Part shown: positions 18,375 through 26,147 of the stretch, piece after piece
Position numbering within the stretch: position 1 is the stretch's first letter
How the letters are laid out: every line of letters starts with the position of its first letter
NCBI RefSeq assembly: GCF_000516515.1
Contig: NZ_KI911784.1
Location: 2,078,881-2,142,880, forward strand
DNA from: Chloroflexus sp. Y-396-1
Lineage (GTDB): Bacteria; Chloroflexota; Chloroflexia; Chloroflexales; Chloroflexaceae
Reading direction: 5' to 3'
DNA: 64,000 bases
The notes under the pieces: model-generated
Database searches by the model: none
What the model saw: only the letters and a program-made list of their open reading frames with translations
What the model was told of the DNA's origin: nothing
Made by a program: the position numbers and the translations under genes

Positions 18375-19118
18375 TCAGTAGGCGCCACGACCAAGGAGTA
18401 CTGCCGGAATGGTACGTAACAAAATTTCAATATCCTTCCAGATACTTTGTTCAGCGATATACTGCAAATCAAGTTCAACCCAGCGCTTAAAATCAAGATC
18501 ACTGCGCCCGGATACCTGTTGTAAGCCGGTGATACCGGGAATAGCATGGAGCCGTCCGATCTGCTCGTAAGTGTATTTTGCTACCTCGCTGGGCAAGGCC
18601 GGGCGTGGACCCACCAGGCTCATCTCACCTTTCAATACGTTAAAGAGCTGAGGGAGTTCATCGATACTAAGCTTGCGAATAACCCGGCCAACCCGTGTAA
18701 CACGGGGATCGCGTTTCATCTTAAAGACCGGTCCATCGGCTTCATTTTGAGCTTGTAGTTCACGCAGCCGTTGTTCAGCATCGACGTACATCGAGCGGAA
18801 TTTGTAGCAATAAAAATGTTCACCGTCCTTACCAACCCGTACCTGCTTAAAGATGACCGGCCCCGGCGATTCGAGTTTGATGAGGATTGCGGTGATCAGC
18901 ATAATCGGCGCAGTTAAAATGATAGCAATAATTGCCACTGTAACATCTAACACGCGCTTGAGGCTCGACATCAGCTTGGTACGTATGACCCACCACGATA
19001 AGGCTAGACGTAGGCGTTGATTGGCACGGGTACGCTGAAAGCGGCGTTCGGCAAAGATAGCAACCATGCGTTGACTTTTCACATCAGGATTCACTTGAGT
19101 CGATTTCGGAGCACTCAT
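18375..19118 (-). CDS. Polyprenyl-phosphate glycosyl-1-phosphate transferase (WcaJ/RfbP type)
   Basis: A 247-residue monotopic phosphoglycosyl transferase. It has a basic N-terminal arm, one re-entrant hydrophobic helix (about 57-80), KFRSM (106-110), the catalytic dyad D153-E154 in SIDELPQL, and SLVGPRP followed by PGITGLQQVSGR. It should transfer a sugar-1-phosphate from a UDP-sugar to undecaprenyl phosphate, the first committed step of polysaccharide synthesis. ATG 19118 has AGGTGAT just upstream; the frame open to 19160 is not needed. This is the first gene of the string that ends with the flippase. Confidence 0.92.
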   Translation of the reverse strand: MSAPKSTQVNPDVKSQRMVAIFAERRFQRTRANQRLRLALSWWVIRTKLMSSLKRVLDVTVAIIAIILTAPIMLITAILIKLESPGPVIFKQVRVGKDGEHFYCYKFRSMYVDAEQRLRELQAQNEADGPVFKMKRDPRVTRVGRVIRKLSIDELPQLFNVLKGEMSLVGPRPALPSEVAKYTYEQIGRLHAIPGITGLQQVSGRSDLDFKRWVELDLQYIAEQSIWKDIEILLRTIPAVLLGRGAY

Positions 19119-19289
19119 GGAAATCACCTCTCTGAGTCTACATTCACTAACACTATACACTATCGTGCGAACAAAATCCTTACAGTGGGCTGAAAAAGCG
19201 TGAAGAATATGTCACTCCCGAAATCGTCCTCACAGAGATAAACGCAGGTGTATCCATTATTATATGCACAGACATACGATGGGTAGTTG

Positions 19290-19394
19290 CTCACTTAGTG
19301 CTTATCCGAATCCCGCCTCATGGTTCAACGGACGGAACCCATCATTTAGATGGACGGTACAGCGCCGCTGCGCCCCGATCGATCTTCATTCTGC
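19290..19394 (+). repeat. About 105-bp direct repeat, copy A
   Basis: It shares long stretches with 19711-19815 in the same orientation, including CAACGGACGGAAC, GATGGACGG and GCGCCCCGA-like segments. By eye about three quarters of positions agree. The two copies flank the 9-bp minisatellite. Confidence 0.65.
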
Positions 19395-19498
19395 GGCAGG
19401 ATATTTTGGATAGGCCCCTAATCTATCGCTACGCGGTAATAACGATAACAGCGAAAGATGATTCCTGGCGCGGTACTCACCATGCAGGCCGGAGGCCC

Positions 19499-19630
19499 GC
19501 GCACCCAGCGCACCCGGCGTACCCAGCGTACCCGGCGCACCTAGCGCACCTAGCGCACCTGGCGTACCCAGCGCACCCGGCGCACCCGGCGTACCCGGCG
19601 CATCCGGCGTACCCAGCGCACCCAGCGCAC
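19499..19630. repeat. 9-bp minisatellite, about 14.7 copies
   Basis: Tandem units with consensus GCG(C/T)ACCC(A/G), 14 full and one partial. The period is a multiple of three, so all frames stay open. The minus strand reads as Gly-X-Y triplets (GAP, GTP, GAL) and the plus strand as Ala-His/Tyr-Pro. No credible start, ribosome site or secretion signal supports a gene. Confidence 0.85.
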
Positions 19631-19710
19631 ATAGGTAAGGTACTGACGAAGATTCTCGCCCTTGTCTTTCCGTCTGTTCGCGATACAGCAAAGACGCTGG
19701 AAACTTCTTA

Positions 19711-19815
19711 TTCAACTGAGTGCTTGTCCGCACATTGTCTCATAGTCCAACGGACGGAACACATCGATGGATGGACGGGTGCAGCGCTGCGACGCCCCGA
19801 CCAATCTTCTTCTGC
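19711..19815 (+). repeat. About 105-bp direct repeat, copy B
   Basis: Partner of 19290-19394, offset by 421 bp. The rest of 19119-20055 holds no recognisable gene. Confidence 0.65.
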
Positions 19816-20055
19816 TCATGTTGTGCTTAGGCATGGAAACTGTCATCATTTCGATGCGCTCACTTGAAAAAAACGTTATGTTCATCAATCGCACGTTGTG
19901 CCCTTTTGCCTCTTAGAACCGGTTATTACGCTGTTTACGTGATCAGCTACAGCTAACCATTCATTTTTCAGCTTGCAATGGCATCATACATTGCGCTGGT
20001 GTAGTATGCTGATTGCGATCATTCGTGTTATCGCAACAGCTTCAAGAGGTTTTCA

Positions 20056-21657
20056 ATGATGTTTTATCGTTTCTTACTGTTCATGCTGCTGATCTCTATT
20101 TTGATAGGCTGCAACGCTCCAAGCGCAGTACCGACGCCTGCTGGATCAACTCCTGCGCCCGAAACACCGACACCGGCTCCGGTGAACGTTGCTCCCACTG
20201 ATACTCCTGGACCTGATCATCTCATAGTGATAGAGCCAACGACGGTGCTGCCGTTTGACCGCCGTCTGTTAGGGACTAACGTTCCAGCCTGGCTGAATCC
20301 CTACCGACTAAGTGATGAGACTTTCATTCAGCGTACTACCGATCTAGGTCTGAGTCTGCTGCGGATGCCGGGCGGAAGCTGGAGTAATGCGTATGCCTGG
20401 GCTGATTGTGAAACTGGTGGTGATGCGTGTTACTGGCCGTGGGCAGCGAAGCCATCGGATTTTCTCCGCTTTGCCCGTGCTGTCAATGCCGAGATTATCT
20501 GGACAGTTTCAATCAATGGTTCTGCGCAGGAAGCTGCGGCGCTCGTCGCGTTCTTTAACGGTGCAGTTGATGATGAGCGATTGATAGGCATTGATGCACG
20601 GGGACGTGACTGGAAAACGGTAGGACATTGGGCACGCCTGCGTGCGGAAGCGGGCAATCCCGATCCCTTCCCGGTTCGATACTGGGAAGTCGGCAACGAG
20701 GTTTACGGAGCGAAACGCGATGTTGGCCCAAATTGTTCAGAATGGGGTTGGGAAGACGTCTGGACGTGCGACCCCGATGAGTACCTGCGCGGCGCTACTG
20801 TCAATGGTATTTCTTACGATGGTTATCTGGCTTTCTATGAGGCAATGAAGGGAGTTGATCCGACTATTCAGATCGGTGCAGTTGGGGTTGAGAACCCCGC
20901 TGAATGGAACGATTGGGGTAATCGGGTGATCGCTGGTGCTGGCGACAGGCTTGATTTCTATGTTGTCCACTATTATCCCTACTTTCAACCACCTGAAAAT
21001 CCGGCGGGGGCGCTCCAACAGCCGCAACGAGGTTGGGCAAAGATCATGGCCGAGCTGCGAGCAGCCTTTGATCGCCATTTGGGGCGGCAGGTGCCGGTGG
21101 CCGTAACCGAGTACAACATGATTTCGTTCCAGGATTTGGATAACGCCCAATTAATGCGACGTGCCGTTAACCTGCTCTTTATGGCCGATACGATTGGCCA
21201 GATGGCAGTGCATGGGGTGGCGATTGCCAATCAGTGGGATCTGGCAAATGGTCGTGCGGCCAATGATACCGACTATGGTCTTCTTCATGCCGATACCTTT
21301 GAACCACATCCTCAATACTACGCACTCATGCTTTGGAGTAGATTCGGTGATGAACTCTTGACCACTAAGACAACCCTCGATCCGGTTACGACCTTAAGTG
21401 TGTACGCCGGACGCCACGCGGATGGGAGACTGACAGTACTGGCAATTAACAAGACCGACCAACCGATCACAGGTACTGTTGGCTTACCGACGGGAAATTG
21501 GCAAGCCCAGACGATGGTTGTGAACGCCTCTGATCTTTTGGCCGAGACGGTATCGTTCGCTCGTGAAGAGACCCCGACCGCACACCGTTCTGATCGTCCT
21601 TATACCTTTTCACCGTACTCTGTAACGCTCTTAACATTTCTGCCTAAAGGGGGCTAA
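20056..21657 (+). CDS. Secreted lipoprotein, clan GH-A glycosidase (GH51/arabinofuranosidase-like)
   Basis: A 533-residue protein with a lipoprotein signal (lipobox LIGC, Cys at 19), a Pro/Thr linker (about 20-55) and a TIM-barrel hydrolase. The likely acid/base is Glu in YWEVGNEVYG (about residue 215) and the nucleophile is Glu in VAVTEYNM (about 357). LRMPGGSWSNAYAWAD resembles the RxPGGN region of GH51 enzymes. A beta-sandwich follows at the C-terminus (about 440-533). It should hydrolyse a furanoside- or pyranoside-containing polysaccharide outside the cell. AAGAGGT precedes the ATG. The next gene starts one base after its stop and is probably co-translated. Confidence 0.75.
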   Translation: MMFYRFLLFMLLISILIGCNAPSAVPTPAGSTPAPETPTPAPVNVAPTDTPGPDHLIVIEPTTVLPFDRRLLGTNVPAWLNPYRLSDETFIQRTTDLGLSLLRMPGGSWSNAYAWADCETGGDACYWPWAAKPSDFLRFARAVNAEIIWTVSINGSAQEAAALVAFFNGAVDDERLIGIDARGRDWKTVGHWARLRAEAGNPDPFPVRYWEVGNEVYGAKRDVGPNCSEWGWEDVWTCDPDEYLRGATVNGISYDGYLAFYEAMKGVDPTIQIGAVGVENPAEWNDWGNRVIAGAGDRLDFYVVHYYPYFQPPENPAGALQQPQRGWAKIMAELRAAFDRHLGRQVPVAVTEYNMISFQDLDNAQLMRRAVNLLFMADTIGQMAVHGVAIANQWDLANGRAANDTDYGLLHADTFEPHPQYYALMLWSRFGDELLTTKTTLDPVTTLSVYAGRHADGRLTVLAINKTDQPITGTVGLPTGNWQAQTMVVNASDLLAETVSFAREETPTAHRSDRPYTFSPYSVTLLTFLPKGG

Positions 21658-21658
21658 T

Positions 21659-22915
21659 ATGACCAAACGCTTCGCACTCCTAATCGTATTGCTTACTGTA
21701 TGGGGAAGTATGCTGCCATTCAAACCGGCTAATGCTGCTATCTATAACATCGGTGCCAACGGTTGTCCGGCCAACACTGTGGTCGGGGGAGACAATCTGG
21801 TACAGAATGGCGATTTTTCTCAGGGCGCAACCGGTTTTACCTCGGCGCTCACCGATCGTGGGGCAGGGGTTTATCCCGATGATAGTAATGGCGGTGGCTT
21901 CTCCATTCAGAACGGGAGTGTTGTGTATCCCACCTTTGAGACGAATCCTTACATTTTTGGGCGTCCGTTTCCAGGTGATGTGCAGCGTGATGTTCCGGCT
22001 GCCAACACCTACTTCTATTCTAATCCCAGTGCTGCTAATTACAGCGCCGGTAACGGTCGCGTTAACCTGTGGACGCAAGTCGTTGCGGTGGCTCCTAACA
22101 CGACCTACAACTTCTTTGCCTACTTTGACAATCTGCTCGATCCGGTGAAGAGTGCCAACGGCGCTGCCGATCCGGTCATCGAACTGCGGGTGAATGGTAC
22201 GTCGGTTGGTACGACCGTTGTGCCAAAAACGCCAGATCGATGGGTACCCATTCAATATGCCTTCACCACTGGTGATAATGTAACGAGCATTACGCTCCAG
22301 ATCGATAGTCTGACCAATAATACCTTCGGTGATGATTTCGCTATGACCCAGATTAATCTCAAGCAATGTGTGAGTGGTGTTGGTGCAGCTAAATATGCGT
22401 TTCCTGCCGTTGAAGAACGGCGCAATGGACAGGATGGCTATCGTTTGGAGTATCTGATTACCATCCGCAATCTGGGCGCCGATCCCGTTACTGAATTGCA
22501 GGCGACCGATGATCTGGCGACCGTTTTTGCCGGTGCGGAGGTTTGGGAACTGGTTGAGTTAAGCGTTGTCAGTGGTAGTGGCTTTACAGCATTGGCACTC
22601 AATCCCAACTTTGATGGTCGGACTGACCGGGAATTGTTGGCCGCTAATCAGAGCCTGGCCGCTGGTCAGACTGCACGTTTACGTCTAGTGATTTGGGTTC
22701 GGCCACCTGCAGGTCCAATAATCTTTTCCAATCGTGTGAATATCACGGCCCGTTCGGGGAACGTCGTTGTCACGGATATGTCAAACCCCGGCCTTGATCC
22801 CGATCCGAATAACAACGGCGATCCGAAGGAAGAAGAGGAGAGCGGTGCGACGATTACCATCTTTTCGCCGTACCGAATCTGGGTACCGGTCGTATCACGG
22901 GGCGGTACTGGATAG
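21659..22915 (+). CDS. Secreted beta-sandwich protein with DUF11-like domain
   Basis: A 418-residue protein with a Sec signal (cleavage likely after PANA, about residue 26). Residues about 45-235 look like a carbohydrate-binding jelly roll (NLVQNGDFSQGATGF at its start). Residues 245-380 resemble a DUF11/conserved repeat domain (YLITIRNLGADPVTELQATD). An acidic linker leads to a short hydrophobic end, IWVPVVSRGG. The stop of the glycosidase gene and this ATG are separated by one base, so the pair is translationally coupled and may act on the same glycan. No catalytic motif is seen. Confidence 0.6.
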   Translation: MTKRFALLIVLLTVWGSMLPFKPANAAIYNIGANGCPANTVVGGDNLVQNGDFSQGATGFTSALTDRGAGVYPDDSNGGGFSIQNGSVVYPTFETNPYIFGRPFPGDVQRDVPAANTYFYSNPSAANYSAGNGRVNLWTQVVAVAPNTTYNFFAYFDNLLDPVKSANGAADPVIELRVNGTSVGTTVVPKTPDRWVPIQYAFTTGDNVTSITLQIDSLTNNTFGDDFAMTQINLKQCVSGVGAAKYAFPAVEERRNGQDGYRLEYLITIRNLGADPVTELQATDDLATVFAGAEVWELVELSVVSGSGFTALALNPNFDGRTDRELLAANQSLAAGQTARLRLVIWVRPPAGPIIFSNRVNITARSGNVVVTDMSNPGLDPDPNNNGDPKEEEESGATITIFSPYRIWVPVVSRGGTG

Positions 22916-22940
22916 ACGCCACAAGATAGGGAACATGCTT

Positions 22941-22961
22941 ACGCGGGCCAGAGGCCCGCGT
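22941..22961. repeat. Perfect hairpin ACGCGGGCC-AGA-GGCCCGCGT
   Basis: A 9-bp stem with a 3-base loop, 25 bases after the stop at 22915 and without a following T-run. It belongs to the GCGGGCC-N3-GGCCCGC palindrome family also seen at 49468-49484 and in the 62.3-62.8 kb array. Confidence 0.75.
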
Positions 22962-23153
22962 CTTGACGTGAGTAACCCGGTCTGAGCTATTGTCTGACAA
23001 TGTTCTGCAACGCATCGTGGTGCAGTGCCTGAATGCACTGCACCTTTCCTCCACTCACTTCTCTCTCGCTCTGAAGATAAGGAAGGTGTATCGCAGGCGA
23101 TAACTTGTTCGTTCCCACGAAGAGCAATCTATAGCCGTGATGTCGGATTATTC

Positions 23154-23732
23154 CTACTCTGCCAGAGAACGGATTGGTCTGGCCGGTATACCACCAACCA
23201 TCGTATTGGCCGGTACTGGTCGTGTGACAACACTCCCAGCAGCCACCACACTCCCGGCACCAATCTGAACACCTGGCAGAATTAATACTCGTGCACCGAT
23301 CCAGGCTCCTGTTTCAATCGTGACCGGAGCAGTGGTGAGTGGGCCGGCCCGGTGATTTGCCCCGCCCATTTGGTGGGAAGCGGTAAGTATCATGACTTCG
23401 TGGCCAATCCCGACGTGATCGGCAATCGTGATCTGATCGTTTAGATCGAGAAAGCAGTCGGTATTAATGACGCAGTGCGAACCAATACGGAGTCGCGTGT
23501 GAATCGGACCGAAGCCGTGCAGGCGTAGCGGCCCCATAATGATGGTGCCGTGACCAATCTGAAAACCGGCCAGGCGGAGCAAAAGCGGGCGTACACGTGA
23601 AGCTGTGTAACGCGGCAAAAGGTGAATCAGGCCACTGATTAACCACATACGCGGTTGCACCGCAGCGAGTTCTTCGTAGAGAACCCGTAAGAGCTTAGGT
23701 GAGGTGTGTTGCTGCATCGACCCGTCCTTCAA
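23154..23732 (-). CDS. Hexapeptide-repeat acetyltransferase (WcaF/NodL-like)
   Basis: A 192-residue protein. An N-terminal amphipathic region (about 15-55) is followed by a left-handed beta-helix of hexapeptide repeats (about 60-185) with the usual C-terminal turn SVVTRPVPANTMVGGIPARPI. The catalytic-type His is in ILTASHQ. It probably O-acetylates a sugar of the polysaccharide made by the neighbouring blocks, using acetyl-CoA. The start may be ATG 23732 or 23717 (MQQHTS). It is divergent from the chain-length gene. Confidence 0.82.
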   Translation of the reverse strand: MKDGSMQQHTSPKLLRVLYEELAAVQPRMWLISGLIHLLPRYTASRVRPLLLRLAGFQIGHGTIIMGPLRLHGFGPIHTRLRIGSHCVINTDCFLDLNDQITIADHVGIGHEVMILTASHQMGGANHRAGPLTTAPVTIETGAWIGARVLILPGVQIGAGSVVAAGSVVTRPVPANTMVGGIPARPIRSLAE

Positions 23733-23915
23733 TCGATAACAACGATAACAAAGTTGGGTTCATTGTGCCAGATTGGTTCGCTGTATGCTATACGATTAGG
23801 ATCAGACTAACGAAATTGTTAACTGTCTCTCCGGTATCGTAGTCTGTGTTGGAAGGGTAATGTGCATAGAAATATACCATATTGATGCACTATACAGCCC
23901 TCACTTTCGCAAGGC

Positions 23916-23929
23916 TCCTCATATGAGGA
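23916..23929. promoter_or_regulatory. Perfect 14-bp palindrome TCCTCATATGAGGA
   Basis: Uninterrupted dyad symmetry 113 bases before the chain-length gene start. It is a candidate operator for the block 2 polysaccharide genes. Confidence 0.35.
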
Positions 23930-23952
23930 ATGAAGAATTGAACAACTTTCGT

Positions 23953-23983
23953 TCACCTCTCAAAAGGTGATTACTGGTATGAT
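23953..23983 (+). promoter_or_regulatory. Inverted repeat plus extended -10 box before the chain-length gene
   Basis: TCACCT-N6-AGGTGA (23953-23970) occupies the -35 position of an extended -10 promoter TGGTATGAT (23975-23983). The same nine bases precede the FAH gene at 47290. The layout suggests a regulated promoter. Confidence 0.4.
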
Positions 23984-24041
23984 GTAGATAGAAAAGGTAG
24001 CACGTCATGTGCTGACATTTCAGTGCAAAGAGGTTTATGGC

Positions 24042-25082
24042 ATGGTACGGTTAATCATTCTGCGGCTTCTGGAAAGTTTTTTCCGTCGGCCTCTGCTTAG
24101 TCTAGCCCCGTTTATGCTCGCTATCGCAATCGGGGTTGGGTACATTCTCTTGTCGCCGCCAGAATATCTTTCGAGCGGTAAGATTTATGTGGAGAAGGAG
24201 AGTCTGCTGGCATCACTGACTTCATCGAACAGTGATGTTTCGTGGTGGGTCACACCGGCGCAGGCGACGACCAATGAAATCCAGGAATTACTGGCCACAA
24301 ACGCCTTCGTGCGTTCGGCAATTCAGCAGACAAAGCTCGAACCACTGATGGCGGGCGGGCCGGACGTTGTATGGGAGACGTTCACCTTCTTCCGTGAGAC
24401 CATTAGCGTGAATGTAATAGGCGACAAGCTAGTTGAGATTCGGGCCACAACCGATGATCCGGAGCTGTCGTACCAGATGGTCACGGCGACGATGGACACG
24501 TATCTAAAGTGGAAGATGAACAACGATTTTCAAGAGAGTATGGCGGCGCAGAAGTTTTTTGAAGAGCTGATCGCACCATACCAGGCTGAGGTTGATGCTG
24601 CCCGTCAGGCACTGATCGATTTTCTGAGCGCAAATCCTGAACCGGTACGCGGTGATCGTCCGCCCGGCGAACAGTTCCAGCTCGATCAGTTGAAGGCGGC
24701 ATTGGCTCGCGCCGAGGAACGTCTTAGTGCTGCCCAAGAGAATGAAGAGAGTGCCCGGCTGGCATTGGTAAAGAATGAGAGTCTGATCCGCCAGACGTAC
24801 CAGATTATCGATCAGCCTGAAATTCCATTGCGGGCTGAGTTTTCGCTGACCGGCTTTATTAAGAACATGATCATCTTTGTCGCAATCGGCGTATTCTTAT
24901 CGGCTAGCCTGATCGGTGGGGGCGCGTTTCTCGATCGCAGTCTTCGCTTCCCAATTGATGTCCAGAACGGTCTTGGCGTGCCATTGCTGGCATTCATCCC
25001 AGCAAGCGCTGAGATGCCGAGTCTGACACCTGTGACTACTGCTGTCGAAGCAGATCAGCCTTCACTGCAACCGCAAGTGTAA
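24042..25082 (+). CDS. Wzz/chain-length determinant-like membrane protein
   Basis: A 346-residue protein with TM1 (about 16-38), a periplasm-side domain with a long coiled coil (about 150-250; EELIAPYQAEVDAARQAL and LDQLKAALARAEERL), TM2 (about 272-296) and a short cytoplasmic tail. This is the layout of polysaccharide co-polymerases, which set chain length and, in Gram-positives, partner a BY-kinase. The expected Pro-rich segment near TM2 is weak. ATG 24042 has AGAGGT upstream and is preferred to 24009. The BY-kinase-like gene follows after 101 bases. Confidence 0.82.
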   Translation: MVRLIILRLLESFFRRPLLSLAPFMLAIAIGVGYILLSPPEYLSSGKIYVEKESLLASLTSSNSDVSWWVTPAQATTNEIQELLATNAFVRSAIQQTKLEPLMAGGPDVVWETFTFFRETISVNVIGDKLVEIRATTDDPELSYQMVTATMDTYLKWKMNNDFQESMAAQKFFEELIAPYQAEVDAARQALIDFLSANPEPVRGDRPPGEQFQLDQLKAALARAEERLSAAQENEESARLALVKNESLIRQTYQIIDQPEIPLRAEFSLTGFIKNMIIFVAIGVFLSASLIGGGAFLDRSLRFPIDVQNGLGVPLLAFIPASAEMPSLTPVTTAVEADQPSLQPQV

Positions 25083-25183
25083 CGGTGCTGCTGTTTATCA
25101 GTATGGTCGCATGGCGTTTCACTTCATTACTGGCAAGATAATCTTTGGCTTACACGGTGCAGCCTGATATGTGAGGCGATCCT

Positions 25184-25966
25184 ATGTTTAGATTGCGGAA
25201 AAAACAGACCCATGAGATGCCAACAGAGTTGGCATTAACCATCGAGACGGCTGACGGCAATCTGCGCCGCTCCTTCGCCGGTGAGCAGATCGCCCAGATC
25301 CGGCGGATGTTAACTGACCTGATCGTCGAGCAGCGTTTGCCGAGTCGGATCGGGTTTACTGCTGCATTGCGAGGCGAAGGTGTAAGTTATATCACGTTGG
25401 CCACTGCCGTGACGCTGGCTCACGATACCGGTAAGCGGGTTTGTGTTGTGGAGCTGAACTGGCTCGCGCCGGGTATGTTGAGCGTGCTTAATCCACCGCC
25501 GGCGCAACAAAAAGGTAGCCGACGTCGTGAACCACCGCCTGCTCCGTGTCCACTCCCCACTCTTCCTGGTGTTGCTGAGGTGTTGCGTGGTCAGGCAACC
25601 CTCGCCGAAGCGTTACTAGCGACAAATTATGCCGGTCTCTTTCTATTACCGGCCGGATTGGCGTCGGCTCATCAGCGGCCATTGCTCGCTCGTGGCAATG
25701 AGCTTCGGACACTTGTTGAGACCCTGGATGAGCAGTTCGACCACGTGTTGTTCGATTTACCGACGGTGATCGAGACTAGCGATACGCTGGCGTTAGCGGC
25801 TTTGACCCAGGCCTGTACGCTGGTGGTGCGGCAGGGAGTAACACCGATAACCGAAGTTCAACGTGCCCTCAACGATATAAAGCACATACCGGTATTGGGA
25901 GTTATTCTCAATCAGGCTCAGATTGCCACTCCACGCTGGATCCTGCGCCTGATCCCTCAGGAGTAG
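25184..25966 (+). CDS. CpsD/BY-kinase-like P-loop protein lacking the Walker A lysine
   Basis: A 260-residue protein aligned with capsular tyrosine autokinases. The Walker A segment reads LRGEGVSY (62-69) where PGEGKST is expected, so the phosphate-binding Lys is Val67. The Walker A' strand reads VVELNW instead of LLIDAD. The Walker B HVLFDLPTV is intact. A Pro-rich insert (about 103-125) breaks the fold. The C-terminus has no tyrosine cluster. It is unlikely to be an active kinase; a structural partner of the chain-length protein is more plausible. It lies between that gene and a 47-residue membrane protein. Confidence 0.75.
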   Translation: MFRLRKKQTHEMPTELALTIETADGNLRRSFAGEQIAQIRRMLTDLIVEQRLPSRIGFTAALRGEGVSYITLATAVTLAHDTGKRVCVVELNWLAPGMLSVLNPPPAQQKGSRRREPPPAPCPLPTLPGVAEVLRGQATLAEALLATNYAGLFLLPAGLASAHQRPLLARGNELRTLVETLDEQFDHVLFDLPTVIETSDTLALAALTQACTLVVRQGVTPITEVQRALNDIKHIPVLGVILNQAQIATPRWILRLIPQE

Positions 25967-25968
25967 CT

Positions 25969-26112
25969 ATGAAGTTCTTCGTTGCTTTTCTGGTGTTGTG
26001 TCTGTTCATCGGTGTTCTTACCCCGCACTGGCGTCTGCGTGATCTGGTGATGATCATAATCGGCTTGAGTGCGCTGGTGGTTGCCGGCTACTACTTCTTT
26101 AACCTGATTTAA
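25969..26112 (+). CDS. 47-residue two-helix membrane protein
   Basis: A short gene with a clear ribosome site (CAGGAG) overlapping the stop of the upstream gene, beginning two bases after it. It encodes a first hydrophobic helix (MKFFVAFLVLCLFIGVL), a short polar loop (TPHWRLRD) and a second helix ending FFNLI. It lies between the chain-length/BY-kinase-like pair and the ligase, which suggests an accessory subunit of the polymerase or ligase complex. I recognise no family. Confidence 0.7.
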   Translation: MKFFVAFLVLCLFIGVLTPHWRLRDLVMIIIGLSALVVAGYYFFNLI

Positions 26113-26147
26113 CCGGTAAGCAAGTTGCGTAACCGGTGGAAACTTCT

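Noticed and set aside
19386-19733. Collagen-like Gly-X-Y protein on the minus strand
   Set aside because: The Gly-X-Y pattern comes only from the 9-bp tandem repeat. The flanking residues show no signal peptide or domain, and no ribosome site was found.
21680-22366. 228-residue minus-strand frame inside the secreted beta-sandwich gene
   Set aside because: It is antisense to a gene with a clear signal peptide and coupled start. Its composition is not protein-like.
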